This document shows positions 35,768-47,735 of a stretch of DNA of 64,000 nucleotides, piece by piece; the first letter of the stretch is position 1; every line of letters begins with the position of its first letter. The position numbers and the translations under genes are program-made. Source of the DNA: Cryptomeria japonica (lineage: Eukaryota; Streptophyta; Pinopsida; Cupressales; Cupressaceae); contig NC_081406.1 of assembly GCF_030272615.1 (NCBI RefSeq), forward strand, positions 477,802,900-477,866,899. The letters are read 5' to 3'. The notes beneath the pieces were generated by a model, which was given only the letters and a program-made list of their open reading frames with translations, was not told where the DNA came from and searched no databases.

Positions 35768-37964
35768 AGGATATATAAATTAAAAATATTCCTATATATG
35801 TGTGTAAAAATAATTAATAATAATAATTATACTAATATTGGCTCATCATTTGTTGTTTTTATTTGCCAATATTAATATATTAATTAATAAATTACATTGA
35901 TAAAAGAAATCATCTTTTACAAAGTTAAGTCTTAAAAGACAACGATTTTAAAGCCACCCCATGGCTGAGTCATTGTATCATGAGAAAGCTTATTAAAAAA
36001 AAGGGGTAAACAAAGTAAAAGGGTTTTTAGACCCTAAAATCGTTCATTTGAATACTTGATGTTCAAGAAACTTCACAGGAAGTTTGGCTGCCATGCATGC
36101 TATGAGATCTCGAAGTAGGGCTTGATTTGGGGCTTTAAAATCTGAACTGGATGGTATGCTTCTCTCTTCATTAGTTTTGTCATTTGCAAAGAGATTTATT
36201 GAAAAAGATTTTCTTTGTTTTAAATCTATGCATGCATAGGGTTTTCAGAAAATAAACTTTTACATGCACACCTCCTGTGAATGATCTTAGACTATAGCTA
36301 TGTTTGATATTTTAATCTCTATCTCTCCTTTTCTTCGAAAATAGTCGACAGTGTAAATAAGCTCTTGTTTATTTTTTGAGGTTTTTGTGCATGGATACAC
36401 CATTACAAGCTCTATATTTACTGTAATTTAAAAATGCTCCATACATTCTCTACACCATGATGAATTTCATGATATTTCCCACTGGTATATTTCAAGCCAC
36501 ATGACTACTTTGTTCTTTGTGCCTTGTTATAGCTCTCTGTGATGTCGATCTGACATCTCTTCAATCAGATTTGCCCTTTTTGCTCTTTGGATATGTTGTA
36601 CTTGTGCATTGCCTTCTTGTTCATCTGCTTCTATTGCTGCATAGGGTAGTAAGGTTTTGTATCTCCTCTTATTTCTTTCTTGTAGTTCTTTCTATATACA
36701 TCTATTTAAGTGAATGTGTATCACTATATTTCTGAGATATGTGCTGCAAATCCTTAGCTAGTTATTCTTTATGACTTTCAATCACTTCTCTTTTGGCATG
36801 TTTAAATTGGGCTCTATATGAACATTACCTTTAAGATTCTTTACTATTGAAAAGGTTGTTCTATCATCATGCTTTGGTGCACCAAGTCTATTGCTAGTGA
36901 TTCGTAGTAACTCTTTCTCTATTATCTAGGTAGTGTGATGTCTTTTGGAGTTGTACACATTGAATTGCCTTATGATTCTGTCACTGTATTTTTCTTCTTT
37001 ATGATGACTGTAGTTGTTACTTTCTTAGTTATTCTACACTATTGACTATATCATACTCATTGTAAAATATGTCTCTTTGCAGCTATTGTTTTATCTTTAC
37101 TGCATATTTGAGTGATGTATATGTTGCATTTTTGTCCTTCTTATCACGTTTTTGGACAGGGATATTCTATTTGTTATTGCAGCTCCTGTCGCATTTTTGG
37201 ATAGTGATATGTTATTGTGGTTCCTTGTCTTAAATTATTTGCACACTAGGATCAACCCTTGTGGGAGCCCATTTTACCCCACATGCACAATGCACAATTC
37301 ATAAATCAACATCAAGACTTTTCCTATGCTTGCACAGTAAACAAACAAATTAGCAAAAACATGATGAAGCTGAAAGCTTCAGTGAATTTGAACTACTTTT
37401 TCCCTTCTGATCTTGATGACTAACACTTAATGGATGCCTTTGATGACTGTATGTGATATGTCAAATTGTGATGTAGAAATGCAGATTGCATTCGCTTCAT
37501 CATTGCTTGGAGTTTTTCTCTAACCTTTTCTCTTTTATTCAATTTTTTACAAGACTAGGAGAACCTGGAGCTGCCTTCTTTGAGATATTCAACAACAACT
37601 AGAGGAAGACAGAAATGTAGATATCATTGCGTAGGCAATGATGGAACACTTCCCTTCTGTCTTTTTCCATCACAGTTAGCTATACCATTTACATTTATCA
37701 AATGTATTCTTTACTTGTTTCATGCATCATGAATCAAATGAGGTTAATCCCATGACTTGTCTGGGATTCTGATTTTTAAATTATGAATACAAATACAGAA
37801 TTTATGCAAATGTAGAATATTCTTTTGTTGCACAAAAACTGAAAATGACAACTGTAATCAAAATTTAAATCAATGACATTTAGTAGAACATTTGTGTACC
37901 TTTTTCAATATGAATGTATGCAATTCATCTCTACCTATTTGAGTCATGATGAAAATAGGTAACA
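34600..37964 (+). mobile_element. 3.4 kb Gypsy-type solo LTR inside the minisatellite
   Basis: It starts TGTTATCACTCAAATTGC and ends GGTAACA. The first 0.9 kb (34600-35530) matches 54135-54962, and the end matches the last part of 54135-56604, which is followed there by a primer site, so this is the same LTR family. It cuts the minisatellite in two. The flanks CAAAC and TGAAC agree at three of five bases, so a duplication is only weakly supported. No coding region is seen; it contains a CA repeat. The orientation is set by the second copy. Confidence 0.65.
35724..35767 (+). repeat. (CA)n(TA)n microsatellite
   Basis: About 17 CA units followed by about five TA units. Confidence 0.95.
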
Positions 37965-38250
37965 TGAACATCAAAGATCCATATTGAAAGCAAGACTCAT
38001 ATCGAAAATCAAAGACCCATATCGAAATCAAGACTCAAATCAACTCAGCAACTCATATGGAAAGCAAACCATATCGAAAAGCAAATCATATCAAAAGTAA
38101 CAAGATCCATATCAAACACAAACTTGTATCATAATCTAGCAGCATATCCGCATCAAACATTATCACAAAAAAGGACTCACATTGGATCATGAACCATATT
38201 AGAGTAATCAATGGACCCATATCGACATCTACACAATCTATCTAATCTGT
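37965..38250 (+). repeat. 18-bp minisatellite, right part
   Basis: More degenerate copies of the CATATCRAAA-type unit continue the array at 34236-34599, decaying rightward. Confidence 0.7.
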
Positions 38251-38309
38251 TTGACTCATGACACATTCTTCACAACACTTTTTTTCCAACTTTGGACCCC
38301 ATGGACTAA

Positions 38310-38640
38310 ATCAGGGCCCCAATGCACTAAGATGCCACATATGCGCTAACCTTTTCCATGAATGTGTTATAAAAGACACCCTACACGCTAAGATATCCTA
38401 CGTGCTAAGTTACACACCATTTGCGCTACCCTGTTTACCCAATGCGCTAAGATATCCTATGCACTAACTGACCTACCCATTGCGCTGCTATGCATACCCT
38501 ATGTGCTAAAATCATCCTATGCACTAACCTACCCCCGATTGCGCTACAATGTGGCACTAAGACACTAAACCTACCTAGGGTTTGCTACACGCTAACCTTC
38601 CTATCATATGTGCAAGACAACCTACCCTATGTGCTAAACT
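38310..38640 (+). repeat. Degenerate GCGCTAA-phrase repeat
   Basis: More than ten occurrences of TGCGCTAA-like words (TGCGCTAA, TGCACTAA, TGTGCTAA, CACGCTAA), often followed by GATATCCTA, are spaced about 15-30 bp apart. There is no coding signal. Confidence 0.65.
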
Positions 38641-39238
38641 GACAAAATCTAACCCAAAATTAAAAAATGTGATGAAAATAAATAAAATTAATCAAAAATG
38701 AAGATGGATTTTGGCCACTTACTAGTGGGCCATATGCGATAGGTCTCTGGTATCACCTGACATGCTCAAATTAGTGCGAGGAGTATGGAATCGACATCAT
38801 CGTCAAAGCTCCAAATGTCACAATCACAAAGAGACAAGTGTGCAAATGATTTTTCAAAGTCACTGTTTGCCTTTTAATAGGGTAAAATCAATGGTTAATA
38901 AGTGGGGCATGTATTTTACTCCCACTTTTTAATTTTTAACCTCATCGACATCATTTTTTGGGAGATAAATCAATAATGTTCATACAACGCAGTCAATATT
39001 CTCATATCACAATTAATTCAAAAACGCTCATCAACTTGACAACTTTTCACTAAATCCTTGATTCATCTCCCGAGGTAGCATCATCAATATTGTTCATCAA
39101 ATCTACATCTGGGGCATCATATTGACAACTTTGACACACAACATCATATCTATCAAATTTTGGCAAGCATATCTAGCAATTTTTCTTTGAATCAACATGT
39201 GCACACATGTCACTTCAAAGAGGCAAAATGTAGATGTA
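38641..39238. other. Unassigned noncoding stretch
   Basis: No open frame, repeat array or recognised motif. The start of the adjoining Gypsy LTR may lie in here. Confidence 0.3.
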
Positions 39239-40671
39239 TAAATCTGACCACTTTCCTAAATAAATATTTAATATTTATTTTAACCCCATTCCTCCTATTA
39301 ATTAAATTCTATTTAATTAATTTCTTCACATTCATCTATTTGATTAAATGAATTACTCAATTTATTTAATTAAATTCACCTAAACCTTTTCTATCCTTTA
39401 ATTAAATAAATCACTTTATTTAATTAATTCGTCTTTCTCCCTTTTAATTAAATTTACATTTAATTAAATTGATCCTTGCAAATAAATAACTATAATTTAT
39501 TCATTAAAATTCCCCACTTGTATTTATGCAAGTTACATCTATTTTGATTGAAATAAAGTAATTTTATTTTAATTAAAATCCTTCTCCTCCACCCACTTGG
39601 ATTTTCCTACATCTCCCACTTGCTTCCTGAACCTCTTCTAGATTCTTCTAATCACTTCCAATTTAGCCTAATTCATCTCATAGTTATTGTCACATTCCTA
39701 AGAAAATGGAAGTCACTTCTCAAAGCCTTCGAAGTCTTCAATAACTATTAAAGGCTTTGTGTCTTCAAATGGTTAACCTCTAAAAGTCTTCCAAACCATT
39801 AAAGGCTCTTATATAACCATTTATGGTTAACTCAACCTTCTTGCATGGTTAGAGACTTTCTCTCTAACTTAACCCTCAACTAACCCAAGGGTCTCATCAA
39901 GAATTCATGGCTTTAACCTTGGTTATCCTATTAACCCTTGCACAAGAGTTCACCCCTTGGCTAAAATCTTTATCCATTGGATAACCCTAACCTAACCTTA
40001 ACCCTTACGTCCTAGGGTAACCTTCATGTCTTCTTAGGCATTTAATGCATCTTGCATCTCCTCTCAAGAAACCCTTTGTTAACAATTGTCACCATTTTAT
40101 TCGTGAGAATTGTAAACATGGATTTATTAACTTTCAATCCTAGCCCTTGTTAAGATTATTCAATCTTAACCATCCATTTCCCCATTTTCCCTATAAATAG
40201 AGCTCTCATTCCTCATTTTCAATAATCCAAGTTTCATGCATCTACATTATAGTCTAATTTACTAAGCATTTTAGCCTCTCTTTGTTAAAACATCATCATA
40301 AACATTTAAAATCATTTTCATATCAATAGTATATCCATACTAGCATATCATGATTAGTATAATTTAGCAATATCTTTATCATATCATTATCTTGATACTA
40401 GCTTAATCATCATAGTTTTAACACACCATATATATCTTAGAATGCATTCATGCATATAAATCAAATATCACTCATTCTTGGAGTTGTCATTCCTAGGTCA
40501 TTTGCTCAATGATTAGAGAGCGAAACATTGACTTTAGGGATACTGTGAGATAGAGAAAAATGGAACACCCCTTGGGAAGTTAAACTAATTGAATTAGTTC
40601 ATATACTTCCATCAAGAGTCTCATTGGTGTGTGGGTCTTTTAGATTCGAGTTATTCATTTTTGTCACCACA
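39239..40671 (+). repeat. Gypsy-type LTR, probably solo
   Basis: It has the same build as the Gypsy LTRs at the window ends: a block of TTAATTAA/AAATAAAT words (39250-39520), a TATA box at 40192, and a transcribed part ending TTGTCACCACA. Right after 40671 the minus-strand E6 coding sequence resumes, so the right edge is fairly firm. The left edge is a guess. Confidence 0.5.
40192..40199 (+). promoter_or_regulatory. TATA box in Gypsy-type LTR
   Basis: TATAAATA lies within CCCTATAAATAGAGCTCTC, downstream of the AT-rich block; this is a classical plant promoter context. Confidence 0.55.
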
Positions 40672-41064
40672 TTTTCTCGCATAAAACTTCATATTTATTT
40701 TCTTGTAAAACTTTTGTCCAAATTTTCTTTGTTTCCTCATCAACTTCATCAATTTTACCAAACATGATCATGTTTACTCTGTGCTTACTTCAAAACTTAT
40801 CCTTGGATAACCAGAGTAATCTAGCTATCTCCTCCTTAGAAATAACTGAACATAAATTGACTAATATATATTCCTTCAATTTCTCATCTTCTTTATTTCT
40901 TGTTAGTCTATGAGCATCCAAAATGTCATAAAAAACTCTTTGGAATTTTAGATGATAACTCTATCAAGGCTTTACTATATACTTTTATATATTCAACTAA
41001 GGATTATTCTAATGACCTCTTCCTACTTTCACCAAAATTTTTATACCACTCAAATAATGGTTTT
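40664..41064 (-). pseudogene. E6 ORF2, C-terminal part
   Basis: On the minus strand about 125 codons read as a charged protein: PLFEWYKNFGESRKR, VYSKALIELSSKIPKSFL, LKEYILVNLCSVISKEEIAR, then EETKKIWTKVLQENKYEVL. There are three in-frame stops and one frameshift near 40930. The composition is clearly coding-like. It lies directly across E5 from the rest of E6 ORF2 (47736-49143) on the same strand, so I read it as the same gene. I see no match to the E1 C-terminus, so the link rests on position. Confidence 0.5.
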
Positions 41065-42101
41065 TGTTGGTATTTTGGATATGTTGATATGGTTTTGTCA
41101 TTGATGTCAACACCTATTAACTTTTATCAACTCTAGCACTTTGGAGGATTGGCAATATTCACCGGCAAGCAAGTGACTTTATGCACAGTCACCGGTATCT
41201 GGTACACTGATAGAATATATTGTTCACTGGCACTTGGAGTGACATGGAAAACACTTGGTTATGTCAAATACATCATTTGGACACTTTGTCTTGGAGATTT
41301 GTTCATTGGTATATTAGTGTTTGCATATTTGTTGTTACCGGCAAATAGGTCCAGAATAAGCATCGGTAGGCTTATCTATTCCAGATCAGCATGGCACACT
41401 TTGGAGATGATTTTATTGTTTTTGTAAATGCATTAAGCCAACATGTTTAATCGGATATTGCATCGGTTATTGATTTACTTGTAATTGATTTTATTGTAAT
41501 ATCTTTTAAAGCCAACCTACTAAAATTGGTCTTAGGTTATGGTATATATGTAAGATCTTATTTGTAAGATCAATAGGCGATTGGGAAAAGGAATTATAAG
41601 AAGGTATATGCGAGAATGAAGGTTTTTATGAAGGCATATCAGAACTACACCAGTACTGAACCCAGCATATGAAGATGCTATTTTGAGCAGTACATCATGA
41701 TTGGATTTAACCATCCAATTGTAGTCAGTGTGACTCTTATTTGTGTTTGAGCAGTGAGCTCTAGGCACTTGGCCTTTCTGCATGTGCAGACCCCATTTGT
41801 ATACACGTACTATCTGTAGTAGTATCATCTGAGTGTGGGTAAGGTTTCCCATCGTGGTTTTTCCCCTTATAGGGTTTTCATGTACAAATATTGGTATTAT
41901 GTGTTGTGGATGTTATTGTATTTCTATTTCATGCATTAATCTTTACTAGTACTGCAATTAACTAATAAATTGTCTACCGGCATAAAGTTTGGTTTATTGG
42001 TATTAAGCATTAAGGTTGGTTAAGTTGTTTTTGGTTTGAATTTATTTGACAACTGATTCACCCCCCCCCCCCCCCCTCTCAGTTGTCTCTAGGACCTAAC
42101 A
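41065..42101 (+). repeat. E5 5' LTR
   Basis: It starts TGTTGGTATTTTGG and ends GACCTAACA. Compared with the 3' LTR it lacks about 38 bp (equivalent to 47218-47257) and has a longer C tract. Confidence 0.9.
42048..42087 (+). other. U5 hairpin, E5 5' LTR
   Basis: GACAACTGA (42048-42056) pairs perfectly with TCAGTTGTC (42079-42087). The loop includes a run of 16 C. In the 3' LTR the stem is partly broken. Confidence 0.65.
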
Positions 42102-42103
42102 AT

Positions 42104-42115
42104 TGGTATCAAAGC
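42104..42115 (+). other. E5 primer-binding site
   Basis: TGGTATCAAAGC, one base from the tRNA-Met consensus, two bases after the LTR end. Confidence 0.85.
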
Positions 42116-42158
42116 TTAGTCCTCTTTTTGCAGAAGTTTAATAGCTTGAGGAGATCCA

Positions 42159-43270
42159 ATGTCTACTAACTATTTCAGGAAGGATAGTCTTAAACTTGAT
42201 GGAACCAACTATGGAATATGAAAGATTAGGATGGAGACACATATAAATTGAATCAGAAAGGACATCTAGGATGTTACAAAGATTGGCTATATTGCTCCTA
42301 CTCAAAGTCAGCCTAATCCACCTACCTTAGGAAAAGATGAGGAAAGTGATTGCAAAGCAAGGGAAGCACTTTTGAGCATATTATCAGATTAGCAAATCAT
42401 GGGATTATCAAATAGATCTACTAAGCTATTTGGGATCATTTGGAAACATTGAATGAAGAAGATTCCACGGTCAAAATTGCAAAACTTGAAAGCTTCCGGG
42501 TCAGGTATGAAAATCTGAAAATGGAAGAAGATGAAAGGATTTCTGTTTTTATGGAAAGAGTAAATGAAATTGTTTTGGGTATTAAATGTTGTGGAGGAAC
42601 CTTAAATGAAGATGAAATTGTTTCAAAAGTTTTAAGAGGATTGCCACCAACATATAAAATGAAAGTTACTACTATAAATGAGTTAAGAATTATGCCTAAT
42701 ACATTAGTAACTAGGGACACATTGATTGGAAAACTTTCAGCTTTTAAAATTGAGGAATTTGGTCTTGTTGCTACTATAAAGACAAATTTAGCTTTTAAGG
42801 CATCAACATCATCTGCACCATCATTTGACAAATCTGATTGGAAATCCTTTTATGCAAGAGAACTTGAAGAAAGAAGGAGAGAAAATGAAGAACTTGAAGA
42901 ACTTGAAGCACTATTTGCAAGGAAAATGCCTAAAGGTCCAGTTGGAAGTAAGTATGAAGGTAAAGAACCCTTTAAATGTTTTAACTATAATAAGATTGGT
43001 CATATGGCTTCAATATGCCCTGATAGACATGCTAGATTAAGAGAAGAAGCTAGAAGAACATACAAGCCTAACCCTGAATATCAGAGATACAAATTTAAGA
43101 AGAATAAAGATAAATCTTGTTATCTTGTTGATGAAGGAGTTACTGATGATTCTGATGAGGATCCGGAAGACAATGGATGGTTCTTTGCTACTATAACAGA
43201 AGATCAATCGGCACCTACTGTTCAACCGATAGAGCAGGCCCTGGCAACTAAAATTGAAGTTAAGGATGAA
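42159..43270 (+). pseudogene. E5 gag
   Basis: It starts at ATG 42159 with the Copia gag signature (LKLDGTNYGI, KIRMETHI). A single frameshift near 42420 joins it to the main frame, which runs through WDHLETLNEEDSTVKIAKLE, VLRGLPPTYKMKVTTI and a zinc knuckle with one Cys lost (CFNYNKIGHMASIC). Three in-frame stops lie in the first 270 bases. It would form the particle and package RNA; the frame passes straight into protease at 43271. Confidence 0.8.
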
Positions 43271-46200
43271 TGATTCATTGATTCAGGATGCTCACATCAT
43301 ATGACTGGTGACAAAAGTAAACTCTTGAACTTTCAGGAATATAATGGAGGTCTAGCAAGATTTGGAGATGATAAAGCTTGTTTAATCAAAGGAAAACGTA
43401 TTATATCTCTTGATGGTAAGCATAATACTGACAATGTTTACTATGTTGAAGGTTTAAAGAATAATATTTTGAGTGTTGGTCAATTAGTTGAGAAAGGATT
43501 TCAGTTACAATTCAAAAATGGAAAATGCAAAATTATGAACAGAACTGGTTTGGAAATTGCAACCGATAATCAAACTAGAGGTAATATCTTTCATTTGAAT
43601 AATAGTGAAAATACATGCTTGATTACACATATTGATGAAAGTTGGCTATGGCATAAGAGACTCTGTCATGTAAATTTTGATTGCATTGTGAAAATTAGTA
43701 CTATTAAGGTAGTTAGAAATTTACCAAAGATTGTTAAACCTCACAAACCAGTATGTAAGGAATGTTAATTTGGAAAACAACCTAGAGCATCTTTTATAAG
43801 TATTCTAGAAAAATCCAATAATGCTCTTGACTTAATTCATACTGATTTATGTGGTCCAGCTAGAACTAAAAGCTTACAAGGTGATAGATATTTCATGCTA
43901 ATCATTGATGACTATTCTAGAATGTGTTGGGTTACTTTTCTCAGAGAAAAATCAGAAGCACTTAGGAAGTTCAAACTATTCAAGGTGATGGTAGAAAATG
44001 AAACCGGCAAGAAAATCAAATGTCTGAGATCAGATCAAGGAGGTTAATTTACATCTAAGGAATTTAATACATTCTGTGAAGTGAATAGAATCAGAAGACA
44101 ATTATTAGCACCTCGGACACCACAACAAAATGGAGTTGTAGAAAGGAAAAACATGGCTATCTTGGATGCAGCTAGAAGTATGTTATGAGAAGCAAATCTA
44201 CCACATGTATATTAGAGAGAGGTAGTAAGCACAACGGTCTATACATTCAACAAAGTTTACATCAAAGGTGAAACCGGTAAGACCCCTCATGAACTATGGT
44301 TTGGCATTACTCCCACTCTTAAATATTTCAGAATGTTTAGAAGTAAATGCTATATTAGGAGAGATGAGTGTATTGGAAAATTTGATCCTAGAAGTGATGA
44401 AGGAATATTTCTTGGTTATTCATCTAAGAGAAAAGCATATAGATGTTTTAACAAGAGATTGTAGAAAATTGTTGAGAGTACAAATGTGAAGATTGATGAA
44501 CAGTTTAGAGGAACTTCAAGGTATATAGACTCCAAATGGGCAATAGACATGCTGACAAATGAACCTATAGTGAATCCACCAATATAGAATGAAGATCCAG
44601 TTACACCGATATCATCTAAAAATTCCACTGTAAGTGAGGAACAACAACAAACGAAGACACCTCGGTATGTAAGACTAAATCACTCTGAAAATCAGATAAT
44701 TGGGAACAAGTATCAAGGAGTTATGACAAGAGGAAGACTGGAAAATGAAAAGGTGTGTCTTATTTCTCAAATTGAACCATCATCAATTAATGAGGCATGT
44801 GAAGATAAACACTGGATTATAGCTATGGAAGAGGAACTAGAACAAATTGAGAAGAATAACACATGGACATTAGTTCCCTAGCCTAAAGACAAAAATGTAA
44901 TTGGAACAAAATGGGTATTCAGAAAGAAACTTAATGAAGATGGTAAGGTAATAAAAAATAAAGCAAGACTAGTGTGTAAAGGATATTCTTAGAAAGAAGG
45001 AATTGATTATAATGAAACCTTTGCACCAGTAGCTAGAATTGAGGCAGTCAGATTATTCTTGGCTTTTGCAGCACACAAGAGCTACAAAGTATATCAACTG
45101 GATATTAAATGTGCATTTTTTAATGGAGATCTTGAAGAAGAAGTTTACATTGAGCAACCTGATGGATTTTCTTTGACAGATAACAAAGATATGGTTTGCA
45201 GGTTAAGGAAAGCTTTGTATGGGTTGAAGAAAGCTCCAAGAGTTTAGTATGCTAGATTGGATAAATATCTTTTGAAGATTGGTTTTTCTAAAGGTAATGC
45301 TAACAACAACTTATACTATAAAGTGACTAATGATGACATCTTAGTTATAGAATTTTTTGTTGATGATATAATCTTTGGAGGAGAAGATGGATTATGTAAA
45401 GACTTCTCTATTGAAATGCAACAAGAATTTGAAATGTCTATGATTGGAGAGATATAATTCTTTTTAGTATTGCAGATTTCACAGACTAATAAAGGTATAT
45501 TCTTGAGTTAATCCAAGTACTTGAAGGAGTTACTAAAGAAATTTAGGATGGAGAACTCTAAACTGGTAACCACACCTATGACTACAAATGACAAATTATC
45601 ACTAAGTGATGAATCTACACTTGTTAATCCGACTAGGCACAAATCTATGATAGGAGGCCTATTATATTTAACACAAACAAGACCTGATATTATGAATGCA
45701 GTATGTATTGTTTCAAGATTTCAGAGTAATCCTAGAGAAAATCATGAATCAATAGTAAAAAGGATTTTCCGGTACTTACAAGGCACTACAAATCTTGGCT
45801 TATGGTATCCTAGAGATGAAAACTTTGAATTATGTGCATACACAGATGCAAATTGGGTAGGAGATGTGGATGACAAAAAAATCACCATCGGCAGAGCATT
45901 TTTTCTTGGAAGCAGATTAATTTCTTGGTTGAGTAAGAAACAAAGTTGCACATCTTTATCAATGACAGAATCAGAATATGTTGCAGCAGCAACTAACTGT
46001 ACACAGGTATTATGGCTTAAGCAAATGTTCAAGGACATAAAGGTAAAATGCAAGGAACCTATAACTATCTATTGTGATAACACAACAACAATTGATATAT
46101 CTAAGAATCTGGTACAACATTCTAAAACTAAACATGTTTCTATCAAACTGAATTTTTTGAAAGAGAATGTTGAAGCAAAAGAAGTAAAACTAGTTTATGT

Positions 46201-46309
46201 GAATACTAAAGAGCAGATTGCAGATATTTTCACTAAGCCTTTGCCTAAGAAGACTTTTGAATATCTCAGAGACCAGCTTGGGGTCATACCCCCACTAGTA
46301 GAGACTTAG
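43271..46309 (+). pseudogene. E5 Copia pol (protease, integrase, reverse transcriptase, RNase H)
   Basis: A single frame of about 1,010 codons contains twelve in-frame stops and no frameshift. The protease core is FIDSGCSHHMTGD (43274-43312). Integrase has HTDLCGP (about 43838), IDDYSRM and NGVVERKN. Reverse transcriptase has QLDIKCAFFNGD and FVDDIIFGG (VDD at 45359-45367; the usual Tyr is Phe). RNase H has YTDANW (45839-45856) and MTESEY, and it ends ADIFTKPLPKKTFEYLRDQL. Several stops lie where relatives have Gln, Trp or Arg, as expected from C-to-T decay. Not functional as read. Confidence 0.9.
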
Positions 46310-46665
46310 ACAATTGATGTTTGTCATCAACCGACATAATTAATAGAGAAGTCTTTTACTCTGCCTTTGATGAGGAGAGCTACTTTTTAGGGGGAGTAGT
46401 GGGTATATTGAATTGGTTGGTATTTTGTATTTGAACTTGGTTTTGTACTATCTTTGGCATTTGATGTCAAAGGAGGAGAGATTGATATGGAAAAACACAA
46501 GGAAAATACATGTTACTCTCAGGGGGATAGATTGTTACTTTGGGAGAGATTGATTACTCTCTGTATCTAAATTTTGATTTCTAGTTATGATCTCTTTTTG
46601 GCATTTCTATTTTTGCACTAATGGTTTTTCCATCTTGTGTTGCCATCAATGCCAAAGGGGAAGAT
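46310..46665 (+). other. E5 3' internal tail with polypurine tract
   Basis: Noncoding, with several purine runs (AGGGGGAG, AGGAGGAGAG). The last, GCCAAAGGGGAAGAT (46651-46665), abuts the 3' LTR. Confidence 0.75.
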
Positions 46666-46712
46666 TTTTGGTATTTTGGATATGTTGATATGGTTTTTTC
46701 ATTGATGTCAAC
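46639..46712 (+). other. Inverted repeat across the E5 polypurine tract/3' LTR junction
   Basis: GTTGCCATCAATG (46639-46651) pairs with CATTGATGTCAAC (46700-46712) at 12 of 13 positions, enclosing the purine tract and the LTR start. Confidence 0.6.
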
Positions 46713-47735
46713 ACCTATTAACTCTTATCAACTCTGGCACTTTGGAGGATTGGCAATGTTCACCAACAAGTAAGTGACTTTATGCACAGTCATCGGATTT
46801 TGGTACACCGGTAGGATATATTGTTCACCGGCACTTGGAATGACATGGAAAACACTTGGTTATGTCAAAGACATCATTTGGACACTTTGTCTTGGAGATT
46901 TGTTCATTGGTATATTCCTGTTTGCATATTTGTTGTTACCGAAAAATAGGTCTAGAATAAGCACCGACAGGCTTGTCTATTCCAGATCAGCATGACACAC
47001 TTTGGAGATGATTTTATTGTTATTTTAAATGCATTAAGATGACATGTTTTATAGGATATTGCATCGATTATTGATTTAATCGTAATTGATTTTATTGTAA
47101 TATCTTTTAGAGCCGACCTACTAAAATTGGTCTTAGGTTATGGTATATATGTAAGATCTTATTTGTAAGATCAATAGGTGATTGGGAAAAGGAATTGTAA
47201 GAAGGTATATGTGAGAATAAGAAGAGCTATACACACAGACATCATTTTAAGGTGAAAGAAGGTTTTTGTGAAGGCATATCAGAACTACACTGGTACTGAA
47301 TCTAGCATATGAAGATGCTATTTTGAGTAGTACATCATTATTGGATTTAACCATCCAATTGTAGTCAGTGTGACTCCTATTTGTGTTTGAGCAGTGAGCT
47401 CTAGGTGCTTGGCCTTTCTGCATGTGCGGACCCCATTTGTATACACATACTATCTACAGTAGTATCATCTGATTGTGGGTAAGGTTTCCCACTGTGGTTT
47501 TTCCCCTTATAGGGTTTCCACGTACAAATATTGGTGTTATGTGTTGTGGATGTTATTATATTTCTGTTTCATGCATTAATCTTTACCGGTACTACAATTA
47601 ACTGATAAACTATCTACCGACATTAAGTTTGGTTTACCGGTATTAAGCATTAAGGTTGGTTAAGTTGTTTTTGGTTTGAATTTATTTGACAAATGATTCA
47701 CCCCCCCCCCCCTCAGTTCTCTCCGAGACCTAACA
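46666..47735 (+). repeat. E5 3' LTR
   Basis: It matches 41065-42101. The terminal TG has become TT; the end reads GACCTAACA. Confidence 0.9.

Larger units (their letters stand above)
41065..47735 (+). mobile_element. E5: complete Copia gag-pol retrotransposon
   Basis: LTRs 41065-42101 and 46666-47735 flank a primer site, a full gag-pol frame and a purine tract. All Copia domains are present in the standard order. The flanking pentamers (GTTTT and ATTTC) do not match well, so the target duplication is unclear. It sits inside E6 ORF2. Confidence 0.9.

Noticed and set aside
42061-42076. Long C run as a separate functional element
   Set aside because: It differs in length between the two E5 LTRs (16 and 12) and behaves like a slippage-prone homopolymer in the hairpin loop; its length may also be a sequencing error.
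42421-46309. Alternative genetic code or stop-codon readthrough in E5
   Set aside because: Stops of all three kinds fall where relatives have different amino acids; mutational decay is the simpler reading.
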